From assembly GCF_003634555.1 (NCBI RefSeq), contig NZ_RBKS01000001.1:744001-808000 (forward strand): DNA of 64,000 nt, in the 5' to 3' direction. The notes below the pieces were generated by a model, which saw nothing but the letters and a program-made list of their open reading frames with translations, made no database searches and was not told the origin of the DNA. Source of the stretch: Frondihabitans australicus (GTDB lineage: Bacteria; Actinomycetota; Actinomycetes; Actinomycetales; Microbacteriaceae). The position numbers and the translations under genes are program-made. Positions 8,523 through 17,557 of the stretch are shown here, in pieces (position 1 is the first letter of the stretch; every line of letters begins with the position of its first letter).

Positions 8523-9871
8523 GCCGGGAGGCTCTCGATCAGGCGGCGGTACCACCGCACCCCGTCGGCGAGGTCGGCGACGCCGAGGCGCTCGTCGTAC
8601 GCGTGGATCGCCTCGCGCTGCGCCTTCGACATGCGGAACGGCGTGAACCGGTAGACCCTGTCGGCGATCCGGGTGAAGTGCCGTGCGTCGGTCGCGCCGA
8701 GCATGACGTAGGGCGCCGTCACCGCGTCGGGGAAGACCTCGGCTGTCGTCGCCTCGAGCAGCTCGAACGCGTCGTCGAGAGGGGAGACCGGGCACGGCTC
8801 GTTCTCTTCGAGCATCCTGATGCGCACGTGACGGTCGCGGATCGCGCGGCGGATGTGCCGTACGGCACCCGCCACGGTGTCGCCGGGCGCCACGCGGATG
8901 TTGACCCCGGCCGTCGCCTTCGACGCGATGACATTGAGCGCAGGAGCCCCCGCGAGAGTCGTCAGGGCGAACGTCGTGCGCGTCATGGCCGCCGACTCGG
9001 GCCCCGCCGCGATCAGCGCCCGCGCGACGACCGGGCGCATCGCCCCGGCGCTCGCCAGGAGCCGGGCGAGAGGACCACGCGCGTGAGGCGCCATCCGCCG
9101 CAGCATCTCGACCGTGGTGTCGGAGAGCGCCGCGGGCATGGGGGAGCGGTCGAGACGGGCGAGCGCACGGCCGATCCTCGCCGTGGGCCCGAGGCGCGCC
9201 GGGGTCGACGCGTGACCGCCGCGGCCCTCGGCGATCAGCTCGACCGACGTCACGCCTTTCTCGGACACCCCGACGACCGCGATCGGCGCCGCGACTCCCG
9301 GGAACGACTCGTGGGCGACCGCGCCGCCCTCGTCGAGGATGAACCACGGCGTCACGCCGCGACGGCGCAGCTCGTCGACGGCCGCGGGCGCGTCGCCGCC
9401 CGAGACCTCCTCGGTGGCGCCGAACGACAGCCACACGTCGGAGGTTGGCGTGAAGCCGTCGGCCAGCAGCGTCTCCGCCGCCTCGAGGATCGCCACGACC
9501 GCGCCCTTGTCGTCGAGGGTGCCGCGCCCCCAGACCGCGCCGGCGTCGACCACGGCGTCGAACGGCGGGTGAGTCCACGGCGCCGAGAGGTCGGCCGGGA
9601 CGACGTCGAGATGCGCCATCAGGATCACCGGACGGCCGCCGCCTGATCCTGCCCACCGGAACAGAAGCCCGTGCTCGCCGATGCGGGTGAGCCCGAGGCG
9701 GGCGTGGACGAGGGGGAAGAGCCGCTCGAGCGTGCCGAGGAGCGCGTCGAAGGCAGCCGTCTCGGGTGCGTCTCGCGGCAGGCCGGCGACGGTCGGCAGC
9801 CGTACGACCTCGCGGAGTTTCTCCGCGACCGGGAGACCGGGCGCGACCGCGGGCGTCGGCTCCGTCGGCAC
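8519..9871 (-). CDS. M20 family metallopeptidase
   Basis: A zinc-dependent M20 hydrolase of 450 residues. The metal and catalytic motifs are HLD (His87, Asp89), the bridging Asp in GTLDDKG (about 120) and the Glu pair in GATEEVSG (154-155). The dimerisation domain is in the middle and the last ligand His is in the C-terminal part (DARHF). The family removes or cleaves N-acyl or peptide bonds; the length and motif set resemble the carboxypeptidase S/PM20D1-like group. I chose GTG 9871, which follows the glutathione peroxidase stop by 7 nt; longer starts would overlap that gene. No clear ribosome-binding site is visible. Confidence 0.85.
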   Translation of the reverse strand: MPTEPTPAVAPGLPVAEKLREVVRLPTVAGLPRDAPETAAFDALLGTLERLFPLVHARLGLTRIGEHGLLFRWAGSGGGRPVILMAHLDVVPADLSAPWTHPPFDAVVDAGAVWGRGTLDDKGAVVAILEAAETLLADGFTPTSDVWLSFGATEEVSGGDAPAAVDELRRRGVTPWFILDEGGAVAHESFPGVAAPIAVVGVSEKGVTSVELIAEGRGGHASTPARLGPTARIGRALARLDRSPMPAALSDTTVEMLRRMAPHARGPLARLLASAGAMRPVVARALIAAGPESAAMTRTTFALTTLAGAPALNVIASKATAGVNIRVAPGDTVAGAVRHIRRAIRDRHVRIRMLEENEPCPVSPLDDAFELLEATTAEVFPDAVTAPYVMLGATDARHFTRIADRVYRFTPFRMSKAQREAIHAYDERLGVADLADGVRWYRRLIESLPA

Positions 9872-9878
9872 GGCGGCG

Positions 9879-10373
9879 TCAGGCCAGCGCGGACTCGATG
9901 ACCGAGACGATCTCGGGTGCGTCGGGCTCGGTGCGGGGGCGGAACCGGTGCACATGGCCGCCGGGCGTGACGACGAACTTCTCGAAGTTCCAGGTGATGC
10001 GCCCGGCCTTGCCGGCGGCGTCGGGCGTCTTCTTGAGCTCGACGTAGAGCGGGTGCGCCTTCGCGCCGTTGACCTTGACCTTCTCCATCATCGGGAAGGT
10101 GACTCCCCAGGTCGCCGAACAGTACTCCGCGATCGCGTCGGAGGTGCCGAGCTCCTGCAGGAACTGGTTGCTGGGGAACCCCAGGACCGTGAAGCCGCGG
10201 TCGCCGTAGGCCTTCTGCAGGGCCTCGAGCTTCTCGTACTGCGGAGCGAGGCCGCAGCGCGACGCCACGTTGACGACGAGGACCACGCGGTCGCTGAACG
10301 CGCCGAAGGTGGTGCGCTCGCCCCGGAGGGTGGTGAGCTCGATGTCGTCCAGCGTCGTCGCGTTCAGAGTCAT
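9879..10373 (-). CDS. Glutathione peroxidase-family (Cys-type) thiol peroxidase
   Basis: A 164-residue peroxidase of the glutathione peroxidase fold. The peroxidatic residue is Cys40 (NVASRCGL) in place of selenocysteine, with the other tetrad members Gln70 (FPSNQF) and Trp128-Asn129 (TWNFEKF). A second Cys at 85 sits where the resolving cysteine of thioredoxin-dependent members lies. Actinobacteria lack glutathione, so reduction by thioredoxin or mycothiol systems is more likely. TAGAGT six bases before the ATG (minus strand, 10380-10385) fits a leaderless promoter. It is the first gene of a minus-strand run with the M20 peptidase and the exporter. Confidence 0.92.
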   Translation of the reverse strand: MTLNATTLDDIELTTLRGERTTFGAFSDRVVLVVNVASRCGLAPQYEKLEALQKAYGDRGFTVLGFPSNQFLQELGTSDAIAEYCSATWGVTFPMMEKVKVNGAKAHPLYVELKKTPDAAGKAGRITWNFEKFVVTPGGHVHRFRPRTEPDAPEIVSVIESALA

Positions 10374-10438
10374 GGGCCGACTCTACGACGCGCAGGGGAC
10401 ACGAGCGCAGGATCACGGACACATGTCAGGCTGTCGTC

Positions 10439-10978
10439 ATGACTTCCGAACCCCTCCTCCTGCCCCTGGGCGACGACGCCCCCGACATCGCGCCCTCCGC
10501 CTGGGTGGCGCCCGGCGCCTCCGTCATTGGCCGCGCGACCCTGCACGAGGGCGCGAGCGTGTTCTACGGGGCCGTGGTCCGCGCCGACACCGACGCGATC
10601 ACGCTCGGCGAGCGGTCGAACCTGCAGGACAACGTCTCGGTGCACTGCGACACGGGCGCGCCGACCAGCATCGGCACCGGAGTGAGCGTCGGCCACAACG
10701 CCGTGCTGCACGGCTGCACGATCGAGGACGACGTGCTCATCGGCATGTCGGCGACCGTGCTCAACCGCGCGGTCATCGGGCGCGGCTCGCTCGTGGCAGC
10801 CGGGACGGTCGTGCTCGAGGACACCGTGGTGCCGCCCGGATCCCTGGTCGCCGGGGTACCCGGCAAGGTGCGGCGCGAGCTCACCGAGGCCGAGCAGGAG
10901 AAGATCCGCGCCAATGCGGCGCACTACGTCGAGCTCAGCGCGCAGCACCGCGAGGCCTGGGCGGCGCAGGCGCGGTAG
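10439..10978 (+). CDS. Gamma-carbonic anhydrase-family protein
   Basis: A 179-residue left-handed beta-helix protein with imperfect hexapeptide repeats such as VIGRAT, IGTGVS, VLIGMS, VIGRGS. Metal-binding histidines are His69, His86 and His91 (VHCDTG, VGHNAVLHG), as in the YrdA/CaiE/Cam group. These trimeric proteins bind Zn or Fe; some hydrate CO2 and others are inactive in that assay, so the activity is not certain. A C-terminal alpha-helix completes the family architecture. CAGGCT (10427-10432) six bases before the ATG suggests leaderless transcription. Confidence 0.9.
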   Translation: MTSEPLLLPLGDDAPDIAPSAWVAPGASVIGRATLHEGASVFYGAVVRADTDAITLGERSNLQDNVSVHCDTGAPTSIGTGVSVGHNAVLHGCTIEDDVLIGMSATVLNRAVIGRGSLVAAGTVVLEDTVVPPGSLVAGVPGKVRRELTEAEQEKIRANAAHYVELSAQHREAWAAQAR

Positions 10979-11009
10979 CGCCACGGACGTGTAGCAGCGC
11001 CGGGTGGCG

Positions 11010-11258
11010 TCAGAGGCTGCGGGGCCGCTGGCGGAGCGACTCGAGGGCCATGCCCCGGGTCGAGTAGCAGCCGATGAGCTGCGCCGAGGCGAGATGCGCC
11101 CCGCGAAGGGCGGCGTAGCCGTTCCACTCGGTGCGGATGTACCCCAGGGTCTCGCCCGCGGCGGAGACCTGCGTGAGGCTGTCGGTCAGGTGGGTCGTCG
11201 TGATCTCCACGCGTCGCTTCGTCGCGGTGCGGGATCGTTCCGGTCGTGCAAGTGTCAC
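11010..11258 (-). CDS. Small conserved-type hypothetical protein
   Basis: An 82-residue basic N-terminal stretch followed by a compact domain ([26 protein letters not shown]...). I do not recognise the function. It resembles short proteins common in Microbacteriaceae that carry one small mixed beta domain. The GTG start is supported by TAGGTT (11266-11271, minus strand) seven bases upstream, a leaderless -10. It converges on the carbonic anhydrase gene with 31 nt between stops. Confidence 0.6.
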   Translation of the reverse strand: MTLARPERSRTATKRRVEITTTHLTDSLTQVSAAGETLGYIRTEWNGYAALRGAHLASAQLIGCYSTRGMALESLRQRPRSL

Positions 11259-11405
11259 GAGAGACAACCTACGGGGCGACCCTTGCGGAAGTCCCTGATT
11301 TTCCCTGGCGATCCACAGAAGTTCATCCTGTGGTCTCATGTACCCCGATCGGGTCCACCCAGAGGCCGACTGGCGACCGGCCTGGAATATGGATACCGTG
11401 CCTTG

Positions 11406-12968
11406 ATGACCTCCCCCACAACGGGGGGCACGCCTGCCCCCGACGCCGATGCTCCCGACTCCGACGCCTTCGCCACGAGCGACTTCAGCCACGAGCAGGC
11501 CGGATTCGAGAAGGGGCTGAAGCCCCGACAGCTCCAGATGATCGCCATCGGCGGCGCGATCGGCACCGGTCTCTTCCTCGGCGCCGGCGGCCGCCTCCAC
11601 TCGTCGGGCCCGGCGCTCGCGATCGTCTTCGCGATCTGCGGCGTCTTCGCGTTCTTCATCCTGCGCGCCCTCGGCGAGCTCGTGCTGCATCGCCCGTCGT
11701 CGGGCTCGTTCGTCTCGTACGCTCGCGAGTTCTTCGGCGAGAAGTTCGCCTACGCGGCCGGGTGGATGTACTTCCTCAACTGGGCGATGACCGCGATCGT
11801 CGACACGACGGCGGTCGCGCTCTACCTGCAGTACTGGAGCGCGTTCACGTCCGCCCCGGGCTGGCTGCTCGCCCTCTGCGCCCTCGCGGTCGTGCTCACC
11901 GTCAACCTGCTGGCGGTGAAGGTCTTCGGCGAGCTCGAGTTCTGGTTCGCCCTCGTCAAGGTGACCGCGCTGGTCGTCTTCCTCGTCATCGGCATCGTCT
12001 GGCTCGCCTTCGCGTTCCCCGTGCACCACGACGGCCACGCCGTCCACACCGGCTGGTCGGTGATCGCGTCGACCGGCATCCTGCCGAACGGGCTCCTGCC
12101 CGCGGTCATCGTCGTGCAGGGCGTCGTCTTCGCCTACGCGGCCATCGAGCTCGTCGGCACGGCCTCGGGCGAGACGCAGGAGCCCGAGAAGGTCGTCCCG
12201 CGAGCCATCAACACCGTGATCCTCCGCATCGCGGTCTTCTACGTCGGCTCTCTCGTGCTCCTGTCGCTGCTGCTGCCCTACACGGCCTACAAGGCGGGTC
12301 AGAGCCCGTTCGTGACGTTCTTCTCGAGCCTCGGCAGCCCCGCCGTCGGCGACATCGTCGGTTCGCTCATGAACTTCGTCGTGCTCACGGCGGCGCTCTC
12401 GAGCCTCAACGCCGGCCTCTTCTCGACCGGTCGCGTGCTCCACTCCATGGGCATGAACGGGTCGGCGCCGAAGTTCACGACGGTCATGTCGAAGGGCGGC
12501 GTGCCGTACGGCGGCATCCTGCTCACCAGCGCCATCACGCTGCTCGGTGTGGTCCTCAACGCGATCGTCGGCGCCGGCACGGCCTTCGAGATCGTGCTGA
12601 ACGTGGCGTCGCTCGGCATCCTGACGGCGTGGGGCACGATCATCCTGTGCCAGATGCGGCTGCGGGCGTGGGCGAAGCAGGGGAAGGCGAAAGAGCCGAC
12701 GTTCCGTCTTCCGGGCGCGCCGGTCACGTCGTGGCTCACGCTCGCGTTCCTGGTCGCGGTGCTCGTGCTCATGGCCATCGACTACCCGATCGGCACCTAC
12801 ACGGTGGGCTCGCTCGTCGTCATCGTCCCGCTGCTGATCCTCGGCTGGTTCCTCCAGCGCGACCGGATCCTCGAGATCGCCAGGACGCGGGAGGGGCTGA
12901 CCGGGCCGTTCCCGGTCACCGGGCGCGATTCCCAGCGGCAGGTGCCGAGGTCGCCCGACGAGCCCTGA
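11406..12968 (+). CDS. Amino acid permease, AnsP (L-asparagine permease)-like
   Basis: A 520-residue APC-superfamily permease with about 12 helices. After a Pro/Asp-rich cytoplasmic head (residues 1-30) comes [20 protein letters not shown], the conserved first-helix region, and [20 protein letters not shown], both close to mycobacterial AnsP. The family imports asparagine or related neutral amino acids by proton symport. Specificity is inferred from the resemblance. TACCGT (11394-11399) six bases before the ATG fits a leaderless promoter. Confidence 0.88.
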   Translation: MTSPTTGGTPAPDADAPDSDAFATSDFSHEQAGFEKGLKPRQLQMIAIGGAIGTGLFLGAGGRLHSSGPALAIVFAICGVFAFFILRALGELVLHRPSSGSFVSYAREFFGEKFAYAAGWMYFLNWAMTAIVDTTAVALYLQYWSAFTSAPGWLLALCALAVVLTVNLLAVKVFGELEFWFALVKVTALVVFLVIGIVWLAFAFPVHHDGHAVHTGWSVIASTGILPNGLLPAVIVVQGVVFAYAAIELVGTASGETQEPEKVVPRAINTVILRIAVFYVGSLVLLSLLLPYTAYKAGQSPFVTFFSSLGSPAVGDIVGSLMNFVVLTAALSSLNAGLFSTGRVLHSMGMNGSAPKFTTVMSKGGVPYGGILLTSAITLLGVVLNAIVGAGTAFEIVLNVASLGILTAWGTIILCQMRLRAWAKQGKAKEPTFRLPGAPVTSWLTLAFLVAVLVLMAIDYPIGTYTVGSLVVIVPLLILGWFLQRDRILEIARTREGLTGPFPVTGRDSQRQVPRSPDEP

Positions 12969-13082
12969 TCTCGGGCGAGCCCTGACGCCGTGACGTCCTA
13001 GCGCGGCGTGACTGCCCGCCCGGCCCGTCCTGCCCGGCTTCCGCGACGGGCGTCGTGCACCCCGTCTCGCTAGCGTGGAGCG

Positions 13083-14246
13083 ATGCTCTGGATCCAGCCC
13101 GTCCTCGCGGTCGCGGGAGCCGTGGTCGTGGCCCTCGTGGTCACGGCCGTCGTCTCCCTGATCTTCCGCCTGCTCGCCCGACGCGAGGCCTGGGCCTCCC
13201 GGCTCGTCGCGCGGGTGAGGTGGTCGTTCCGCATCACCGTCCTCGTGGCGCTGGTCTGGATCGCGTTCACGTACTCGATGGACGACATCGCGCCGCACGG
13301 CTACCAGGGCGAGGCGATCGTCGCGCAGGCGTTCCGCGTGGCGCTGATCGTCGTGGTCGCCTGGCTCGTGGCATCGCTCGCCATCTTCTTCGAAGACCTC
13401 GGGCTCGCCCGCTACCGCCTCGACCTGCCCGACAACCGGGTGGCGAGGCGCCTGCGCACGCAGGTGCTCATCATCCGGCGGCTCACGGTGGCGGTGATCG
13501 TGATCGTGGCGGTCGGCGCGGTGCTGCTCGGGTTCCCCGGAGTCGAGGCGGTCGGGGCGAGCGTGCTCGCGAGCGCCGGCCTCGTGTCGGTCGTCGCCGG
13601 CCTGGCCGCGCAGTCGACCCTGTCGAACGTCTTCGCGGGCATTCAGCTCGCCTTCAGCGACCAGCTGCGGGTCGACGACGTCGTGGTCGTGCAGGGGCAG
13701 TGGGGGCGGATCGAGGAGATCACGCTGGCCTACGTCGTCGTGCACATCTGGGACGACCGGCGCCTCGTGCTCCCGTGCACCTTCTTCACGCAGAACCCGT
13801 TCGAGAGCTGGACGAGGCGCAACTCCGAGCTGATCGGCGAGGTCGACTTCGACCTGGACTGGCGGATGGCGCCGGGGGAGATGCGGAACGAGCTCGATCG
13901 GATCCTGCAGGACACCGACCTGTGGGACGGCCGCACGAAGGTGCTGCAGATCACGGACGCCGTGGGCGGGTTCGTCCACGTCCGCATTCTGGTGTCGGCG
14001 ATCGACGCGGCCACGCTCTTCGATCTGCGCTGCCGGGTGCGCGAGGAGATGATCACGTGGATGCACCGGTCGAGCCCGCAGACGATGCCTCGCACCCGCG
14101 TTCAGATCGAACAGGTGCAGGAGCCCGCCGAGAGCCGCCCCGCGAAGTCGACCGCGGGCGCGTCGGCGCTCTTCACCGGGGACAACGCCGACTCCGAGCG
14201 CACGGCGCTGTTCACGCAGGCCATCTCGCTGCCCGAGGAGGGCTGA
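13083..14246 (+). CDS. MscS-family mechanosensitive channel
   Basis: A 387-residue small-conductance mechanosensitive channel homologue. Four hydrophobic segments precede the MscS domain, which contains VEAVGASVLASAGLVSVVAGLAAQSTLSNVFAGIQLAFS, split here into pore helix and beta domain. The beta domain shows VDDVVVVQGQWGRIEEIT. It would open under hypo-osmotic shock and release solutes. The -10 TAGCGT (13071-13076) lies six bases before the ATG. The C-terminal tail SLPEEG and its stop are part of a 21-bp tandem repeat (14227-14310). Confidence 0.92.
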   Translation: MLWIQPVLAVAGAVVVALVVTAVVSLIFRLLARREAWASRLVARVRWSFRITVLVALVWIAFTYSMDDIAPHGYQGEAIVAQAFRVALIVVVAWLVASLAIFFEDLGLARYRLDLPDNRVARRLRTQVLIIRRLTVAVIVIVAVGAVLLGFPGVEAVGASVLASAGLVSVVAGLAAQSTLSNVFAGIQLAFSDQLRVDDVVVVQGQWGRIEEITLAYVVVHIWDDRRLVLPCTFFTQNPFESWTRRNSELIGEVDFDLDWRMAPGEMRNELDRILQDTDLWDGRTKVLQITDAVGGFVHVRILVSAIDAATLFDLRCRVREEMITWMHRSSPQTMPRTRVQIEQVQEPAESRPAKSTAGASALFTGDNADSERTALFTQAISLPEEG

Positions 14247-14310
14247 ACGCTGCCCGAGGAGGGCTGACCGCTGCCCGAGGAGGGCTGACCGCTGCCCGAG
14301 GAGGGCTGAC
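14227..14310 (+). repeat. Four tandem 21-bp units covering the mscS stop codon
   Basis: The unit CGCTGCCCGAGGAGGGCTGAC is present four times without gap (14227-14247, 14248-14268, 14269-14289, 14290-14310). Only the last base of unit 1 differs. Because 21 is a multiple of three, each unit repeats the mscS C-terminal codons LPEEG and the TGA stop in the same frame. A degenerate fifth start follows (CGCCGCTCGGGAG). Confidence 0.95.
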
Positions 14311-14336
14311 CGCCGCTCGGGAGTGAAGGCGGAGGA

Positions 14337-14516
14337 TCAGTCGGCGTGCTCGGCGTTGTCGCGCACGTTCCCGATCGCGATGGCGGTCGACGCGGCCCAG
14401 CTCACCCAGAGGAGGGCGAGACGCCAGTCGCGGGGCCCCGATCGCGTCGCGCGCACGGCGGCGATGCCGCTGAAGAGGGCGCTGATGACGGCACCGTTGA
14501 ACAGAAACTTGCGCAC
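14337..14516 (-). CDS. Small membrane-type protein, 59 aa
   Basis: A 59-residue reading frame starting VRKFLFNGAVISALF and ending NVRDNAEHAD. AAGGAG lies six bases before the GTG, one of the best ribosome-binding sites in the window. Two hydrophobic stretches (residues 4-20 and about 34-50) separated by a basic loop (RATRSGPRDWR) suggest a small two-span membrane protein. The function is unknown to me. Codon third positions are G/C-rich, as for real genes here. It is divergent from the GH16-like gene. Confidence 0.7.
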   Translation of the reverse strand: MRKFLFNGAVISALFSGIAAVRATRSGPRDWRLALLWVSWAASTAIAIGNVRDNAEHAD

Positions 14517-14608
14517 GCGGAACTCCTTGGGGTCGGTGAGAACAACGCTACCCGTCGACCGACCTGTCGTCCCCCGGCCGAGGACTATCGGCCGTGTCGC
14601 CCACCCAG

Positions 14609-14614
14609 TACGGT
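14609..14614 (+). promoter_or_regulatory. -10 box TACGGT that sets the GH16-like start
   Basis: TACGGT lies six bases before the GTG at 14621. This spacing supports that GTG over the in-frame GTG at 14594, which lies upstream of the -10 box and would not be in the transcript. Confidence 0.5.
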
Positions 14615-14620
14615 TGCCCG

Positions 14621-15481
14621 GTGCGACTTCGAGCCCAGAGACTCCTCGGCGCAGCCTCCGTGCTCGCCCTCGCCTCCGTCGGCCTCGGCCTGGCGGGTGC
14701 GCACGACAGCGCCCGCGCGGCGACGACGACGGCAGCGGCGGTCACGAATCAGGTGAACATGCCGACCGGCAACATCGCCTCGAACGGCGTCACCTGGAAG
14801 CCGGTCGTCTCGCAGGACTTCACGAAGAACGCCGCGCGCGGCCAGTTCTCGAAGGTGTACGGCACGGCGTGGGCCGGCTACTCCGGCTTTAAGGACACCT
14901 CGAACCGCGGCGTCTATGCGCCCGACAAGGTCCTCTCGGTATCGGGCGGCAACCTGAACTACTACCTGCACTCGACGAACGGCGTGGCCCAGGTCGCGGC
15001 GCCGATGCCGAACGGCTACTCGCCGCAGACCTATGGCCGCTACGCGATCCGGGTCCGGACCGACTCGCTGCCCGGCTACAAGCTCGCCTTCCTGCTCTGG
15101 CCGACGTCGAACAACTGGAACGACGGCGAGATCGACTTCCCCGACGGCGACATGACGTCGAAGATGTACCCGGCGTCGGCGATCATCGGCACGTATGACA
15201 AGAACGGCAAGACGGTTCCGACCTTCGACAAGCCGCCGCAGTCGGCCGCCCCGACCATGGGCACGGGCTGGCACGACGCGGTGATCGAGTGGACCAAGGG
15301 CCACGTCCGCTGGTATTGGGACGGCAAGCTCGTCGGCCAGACGACGAACACCGCCGGCGTTCCGACGAAGCCGATGCGCTGGACTCTCCAGGCCGAGACG
15401 GCGGTCGACGGCACGAAGCTGTCGTCGTCGACGACCGGCAAGGTCCAGGTCGCCTGGGTCGTCCAGTACAAAGAGTCGTAA
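14621..15481 (+). CDS. Secreted glycoside hydrolase family 16-like protein
   Basis: A 286-residue exported protein. The N terminus (VRLRAQRLLGAASVLALASVGLGLAGAH cut near ARA) is a Sec signal peptide. The mature part is a concanavalin-like beta-sandwich of the GH16 type: it has the strands GRYAIRVRTDS and WHDAVIEWTKGHVRWYWDGKLV. The active-site stretch reads NDGEIDFPDGD. The GH16 pattern is E-x-D-x-x-E, so nucleophile Glu and helper Asp are present, but the acid/base Glu is Asp here. Substrate is likely a beta-glucan or galactan, or the protein only binds one. It is followed closely by an ArsB/SLC13 permease gene. Confidence 0.8.
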   Translation: MRLRAQRLLGAASVLALASVGLGLAGAHDSARAATTTAAAVTNQVNMPTGNIASNGVTWKPVVSQDFTKNAARGQFSKVYGTAWAGYSGFKDTSNRGVYAPDKVLSVSGGNLNYYLHSTNGVAQVAAPMPNGYSPQTYGRYAIRVRTDSLPGYKLAFLLWPTSNNWNDGEIDFPDGDMTSKMYPASAIIGTYDKNGKTVPTFDKPPQSAAPTMGTGWHDAVIEWTKGHVRWYWDGKLVGQTTNTAGVPTKPMRWTLQAETAVDGTKLSSSTTGKVQVAWVVQYKES

Positions 15482-15496
15482 GGCGCACAGCACCAC

Positions 15497-16648
15497 GTGA
15501 AAACCGCGATTCTCGGCGGAGTCCTCTTCGCCCTCGGCATCGTCGCCGCGCTCACCGGGATCATCTCCGGGCCCGACCTCTCGGCCCTCGTCGGCCGTGT
15601 CGCCCCGATCCTGGGCTTCGTCGTCGGCCTCACCATCGTCGCCGACCTGGCGGCCGAGGCGGGGCTGTTCTCCTGGCTCGCAGGAGCAGCAGCACGCTTC
15701 TCGTGGGGCCGCGTCTGGGTGCTCTGGCTGTTCGTCGTGGTCCTCGCGACGGTCTGCACGGTGTTCCTCTCCCTCGACACCACCGCCGTTCTGCTCACGC
15801 CGGTCGTCGTGCTCGTCGCCCGCCGGGTCGGCGCGTCGCCGCTGCCGTTCGCCTTCACGACGGTGTGGCTGGCGAACTGCGGGTCGATGCTCCTGCCGGT
15901 GTCGAACCTCACGAACCTCCTCGCGCAGCACACGCTCGGTTCTCCTGCGCCCCTAACGTTCGCCGCGATCGTGGGGCCCGCGGCGGTCGTCGGAATCGTG
16001 CTGCCCCTCGTCGCCGTCGCCGTGCGCTACCGGCGCGAGCTCGCGGCGCGCTTCGACGCCGCTCCCGTCGAGCCGGCCGCCGACCGGGGGCTGTTCGTGG
16101 CGGCGGGAGTCATCGTGCTCCTGCTCGTGCCGGCCCTCGTCTCGGGCGTGGCGGTGTGGATCCCCGCCGCGGCCGCAGCGGTCCTGCTCGTCGTCGCCTT
16201 CGCCGTCCGCCGCCCGGGGGCGCTGCGCCTCGGCCTCGTGCCGTGGGGCACGCTGCTGTTCGCGTCGGGGCTGTTCCTCGTGGTGGAGGCCGCCCACTCG
16301 CTGGGTCTCGCACGGCTCCTGGGCACCGTCGTCGGCACCGGCGACTCGTTCGGGGCGCTCGTGCGGCTCGCCGGGGGAGCAGCGCTGTCGGCCAACCTCG
16401 TGAACAACCTGCCGGCGTACCTCGCGCTCGAGCCCGTCGGCGGGTCGACGCTGCGGCTCGTCGCGATCCTCATCGGCGTGAACATCGGCTGCATCGTGAC
16501 GCCCTGGGCGTCGCTCGCGACCCTCCTGTGGCACGGACGGCTCACCGGCCTCGGCGTCGAGGTGCCGTGGAAGAGGTTCATGATCGCCGGCCTCGGGCTC
16601 GCGGTCGTCGCGCTGCCGCTCTCGGTGCTCGCGCTGCTGTACCTCTAG
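15497..16648 (+). CDS. ArsB/SLC13-family ion transporter
   Basis: A 383-residue membrane protein with about 11 hydrophobic segments belonging to the ArsB/NhaD (ion transporter) superfamily. Features include SLDTTAVLLTPVVVLVARR and the symmetry-related SANLVNNLPAYLAL, which match the paired re-entrant motifs of this group. Members export arsenite or exchange Na+/dicarboxylates. No arsR or arsC lies nearby, so arsenite specificity is not supported by context. The gene starts 15 nt after the GH16-like stop and ends 4 nt from the convergent isomerase gene. Confidence 0.8.
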   Translation: MKTAILGGVLFALGIVAALTGIISGPDLSALVGRVAPILGFVVGLTIVADLAAEAGLFSWLAGAAARFSWGRVWVLWLFVVVLATVCTVFLSLDTTAVLLTPVVVLVARRVGASPLPFAFTTVWLANCGSMLLPVSNLTNLLAQHTLGSPAPLTFAAIVGPAAVVGIVLPLVAVAVRYRRELAARFDAAPVEPAADRGLFVAAGVIVLLLVPALVSGVAVWIPAAAAAVLLVVAFAVRRPGALRLGLVPWGTLLFASGLFLVVEAAHSLGLARLLGTVVGTGDSFGALVRLAGGAALSANLVNNLPAYLALEPVGGSTLRLVAILIGVNIGCIVTPWASLATLLWHGRLTGLGVEVPWKRFMIAGLGLAVVALPLSVLALLYL

Positions 16649-16652
16649 ACCT

Positions 16653-17489
16653 CTACGCGGAGCGGCGCTGCGCGCCCACCTGCGGGAGGTGCCGCACGCG
16701 AGGGACGAGGGCGTTGCGGGCGAAAACGAGGGTCTCGCGCATCATGGCGACCCGAGCCTCCTGCGACCCGGCCTTGCGGGTGTTGATCTCGGCGATGATC
16801 GAGCCCGACCAGTTCCGCGCCGCGAGCTCGGCCAGCACCGCCTCGACCGGCTCGGCGCCGCGACCCGGAACCAGGTGCTCGTCGAAGATGCCGCCGTCGT
16901 CCGACACGCGCGAGCCGTCGCACAGGTGCACGTGCCGCAGTCGGTCGTCGAGGGCACGGGCGAGCTCGAGCGAGTCGCGGCCCGAGAGCGAGGCGTGCGA
17001 GAAGTCGAGCGTGGCGGCGTCGCAGTCCATCGTGCTGGGGTCCCAGCCGGGCGCGTACATCTTCATCGACCGGCCGGCGATCTTCCACGGGAACATGTTC
17101 TCGATGGCGATGGTCACTCCGTACCGGGCGCTGATCGCGCGCACGATGTCGAGGAACTCCTCCGCGTAGCCCGACTGCCAGCGGAACGGCGGGTGCGCCA
17201 CCACCGTGGGCGCACCGACCGCGACGGCCAGCTCGGCGCTGCGCTCCAGCTTCACCCGCGGGTCGCGTCCCCAGACGAAATGCGTCAGCAGGAGCACGGG
17301 AGCGTGGATCGACAGAATCGGCTGCCCCGTCTCGGCCGACAGCTCGAGCAGTCTCTCGGCACGGTGCGTCGCCGGATCGTTCGTGACCATGATCTCGACA
17401 CCGTCGAAGCCGACCTCGCGGGAGAGGTGGAACGACGACTCGAGACCGAGAGGGTAGGCGCAGGAGGTGCTCATGCCGACGCTGATCAT
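16653..17489 (-). CDS. Sugar phosphate isomerase/epimerase-type TIM-barrel protein
   Basis: A 278-residue xylose-isomerase-like TIM barrel. Metal-binding and catalytic residues are plausible in IAIENM (Glu), DFSHAS (Asp, His), HVHLCDG (His, Asp) and IAEINT (Glu), the usual strand-end positions. Members are epimerases, isomerases or AP endonuclease-like proteins. The substrate is not evident. The ATG at 17489 has TAGCGT (17497-17502, minus strand) seven bases upstream, a leaderless promoter. Confidence 0.8.
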   Translation of the reverse strand: MISVGMSTSCAYPLGLESSFHLSREVGFDGVEIMVTNDPATHRAERLLELSAETGQPILSIHAPVLLLTHFVWGRDPRVKLERSAELAVAVGAPTVVAHPPFRWQSGYAEEFLDIVRAISARYGVTIAIENMFPWKIAGRSMKMYAPGWDPSTMDCDAATLDFSHASLSGRDSLELARALDDRLRHVHLCDGSRVSDDGGIFDEHLVPGRGAEPVEAVLAELAARNWSGSIIAEINTRKAGSQEARVAMMRETLVFARNALVPRVRHLPQVGAQRRSA

Positions 17490-17557
17490 GGCGACGACGC
17501 TACGGTCGCGAGGTAGCGGCACCGTGAACGTCATATGACGGTGGTCGGTATATCGAA

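Noticed and set aside
7041-9656. Single 871-codon minus frame through the MFS exporter and peptidase
   Set aside because: The part before 8522 is an out-of-frame reading of the M20 gene. The exporter starts at 8522.
11010-14066. A 1018-codon open frame on the minus strand
   Set aside because: Only the last ~82 codons look real. The rest is the reverse of the AnsP and MscS genes, rich in Arg/Asp/His as expected from antisense of G/C-biased codons.
15497-16648. Arsenite efflux operon
   Set aside because: The permease belongs to the ArsB/SLC13 group, but no arsR, arsC or acr3 is near.
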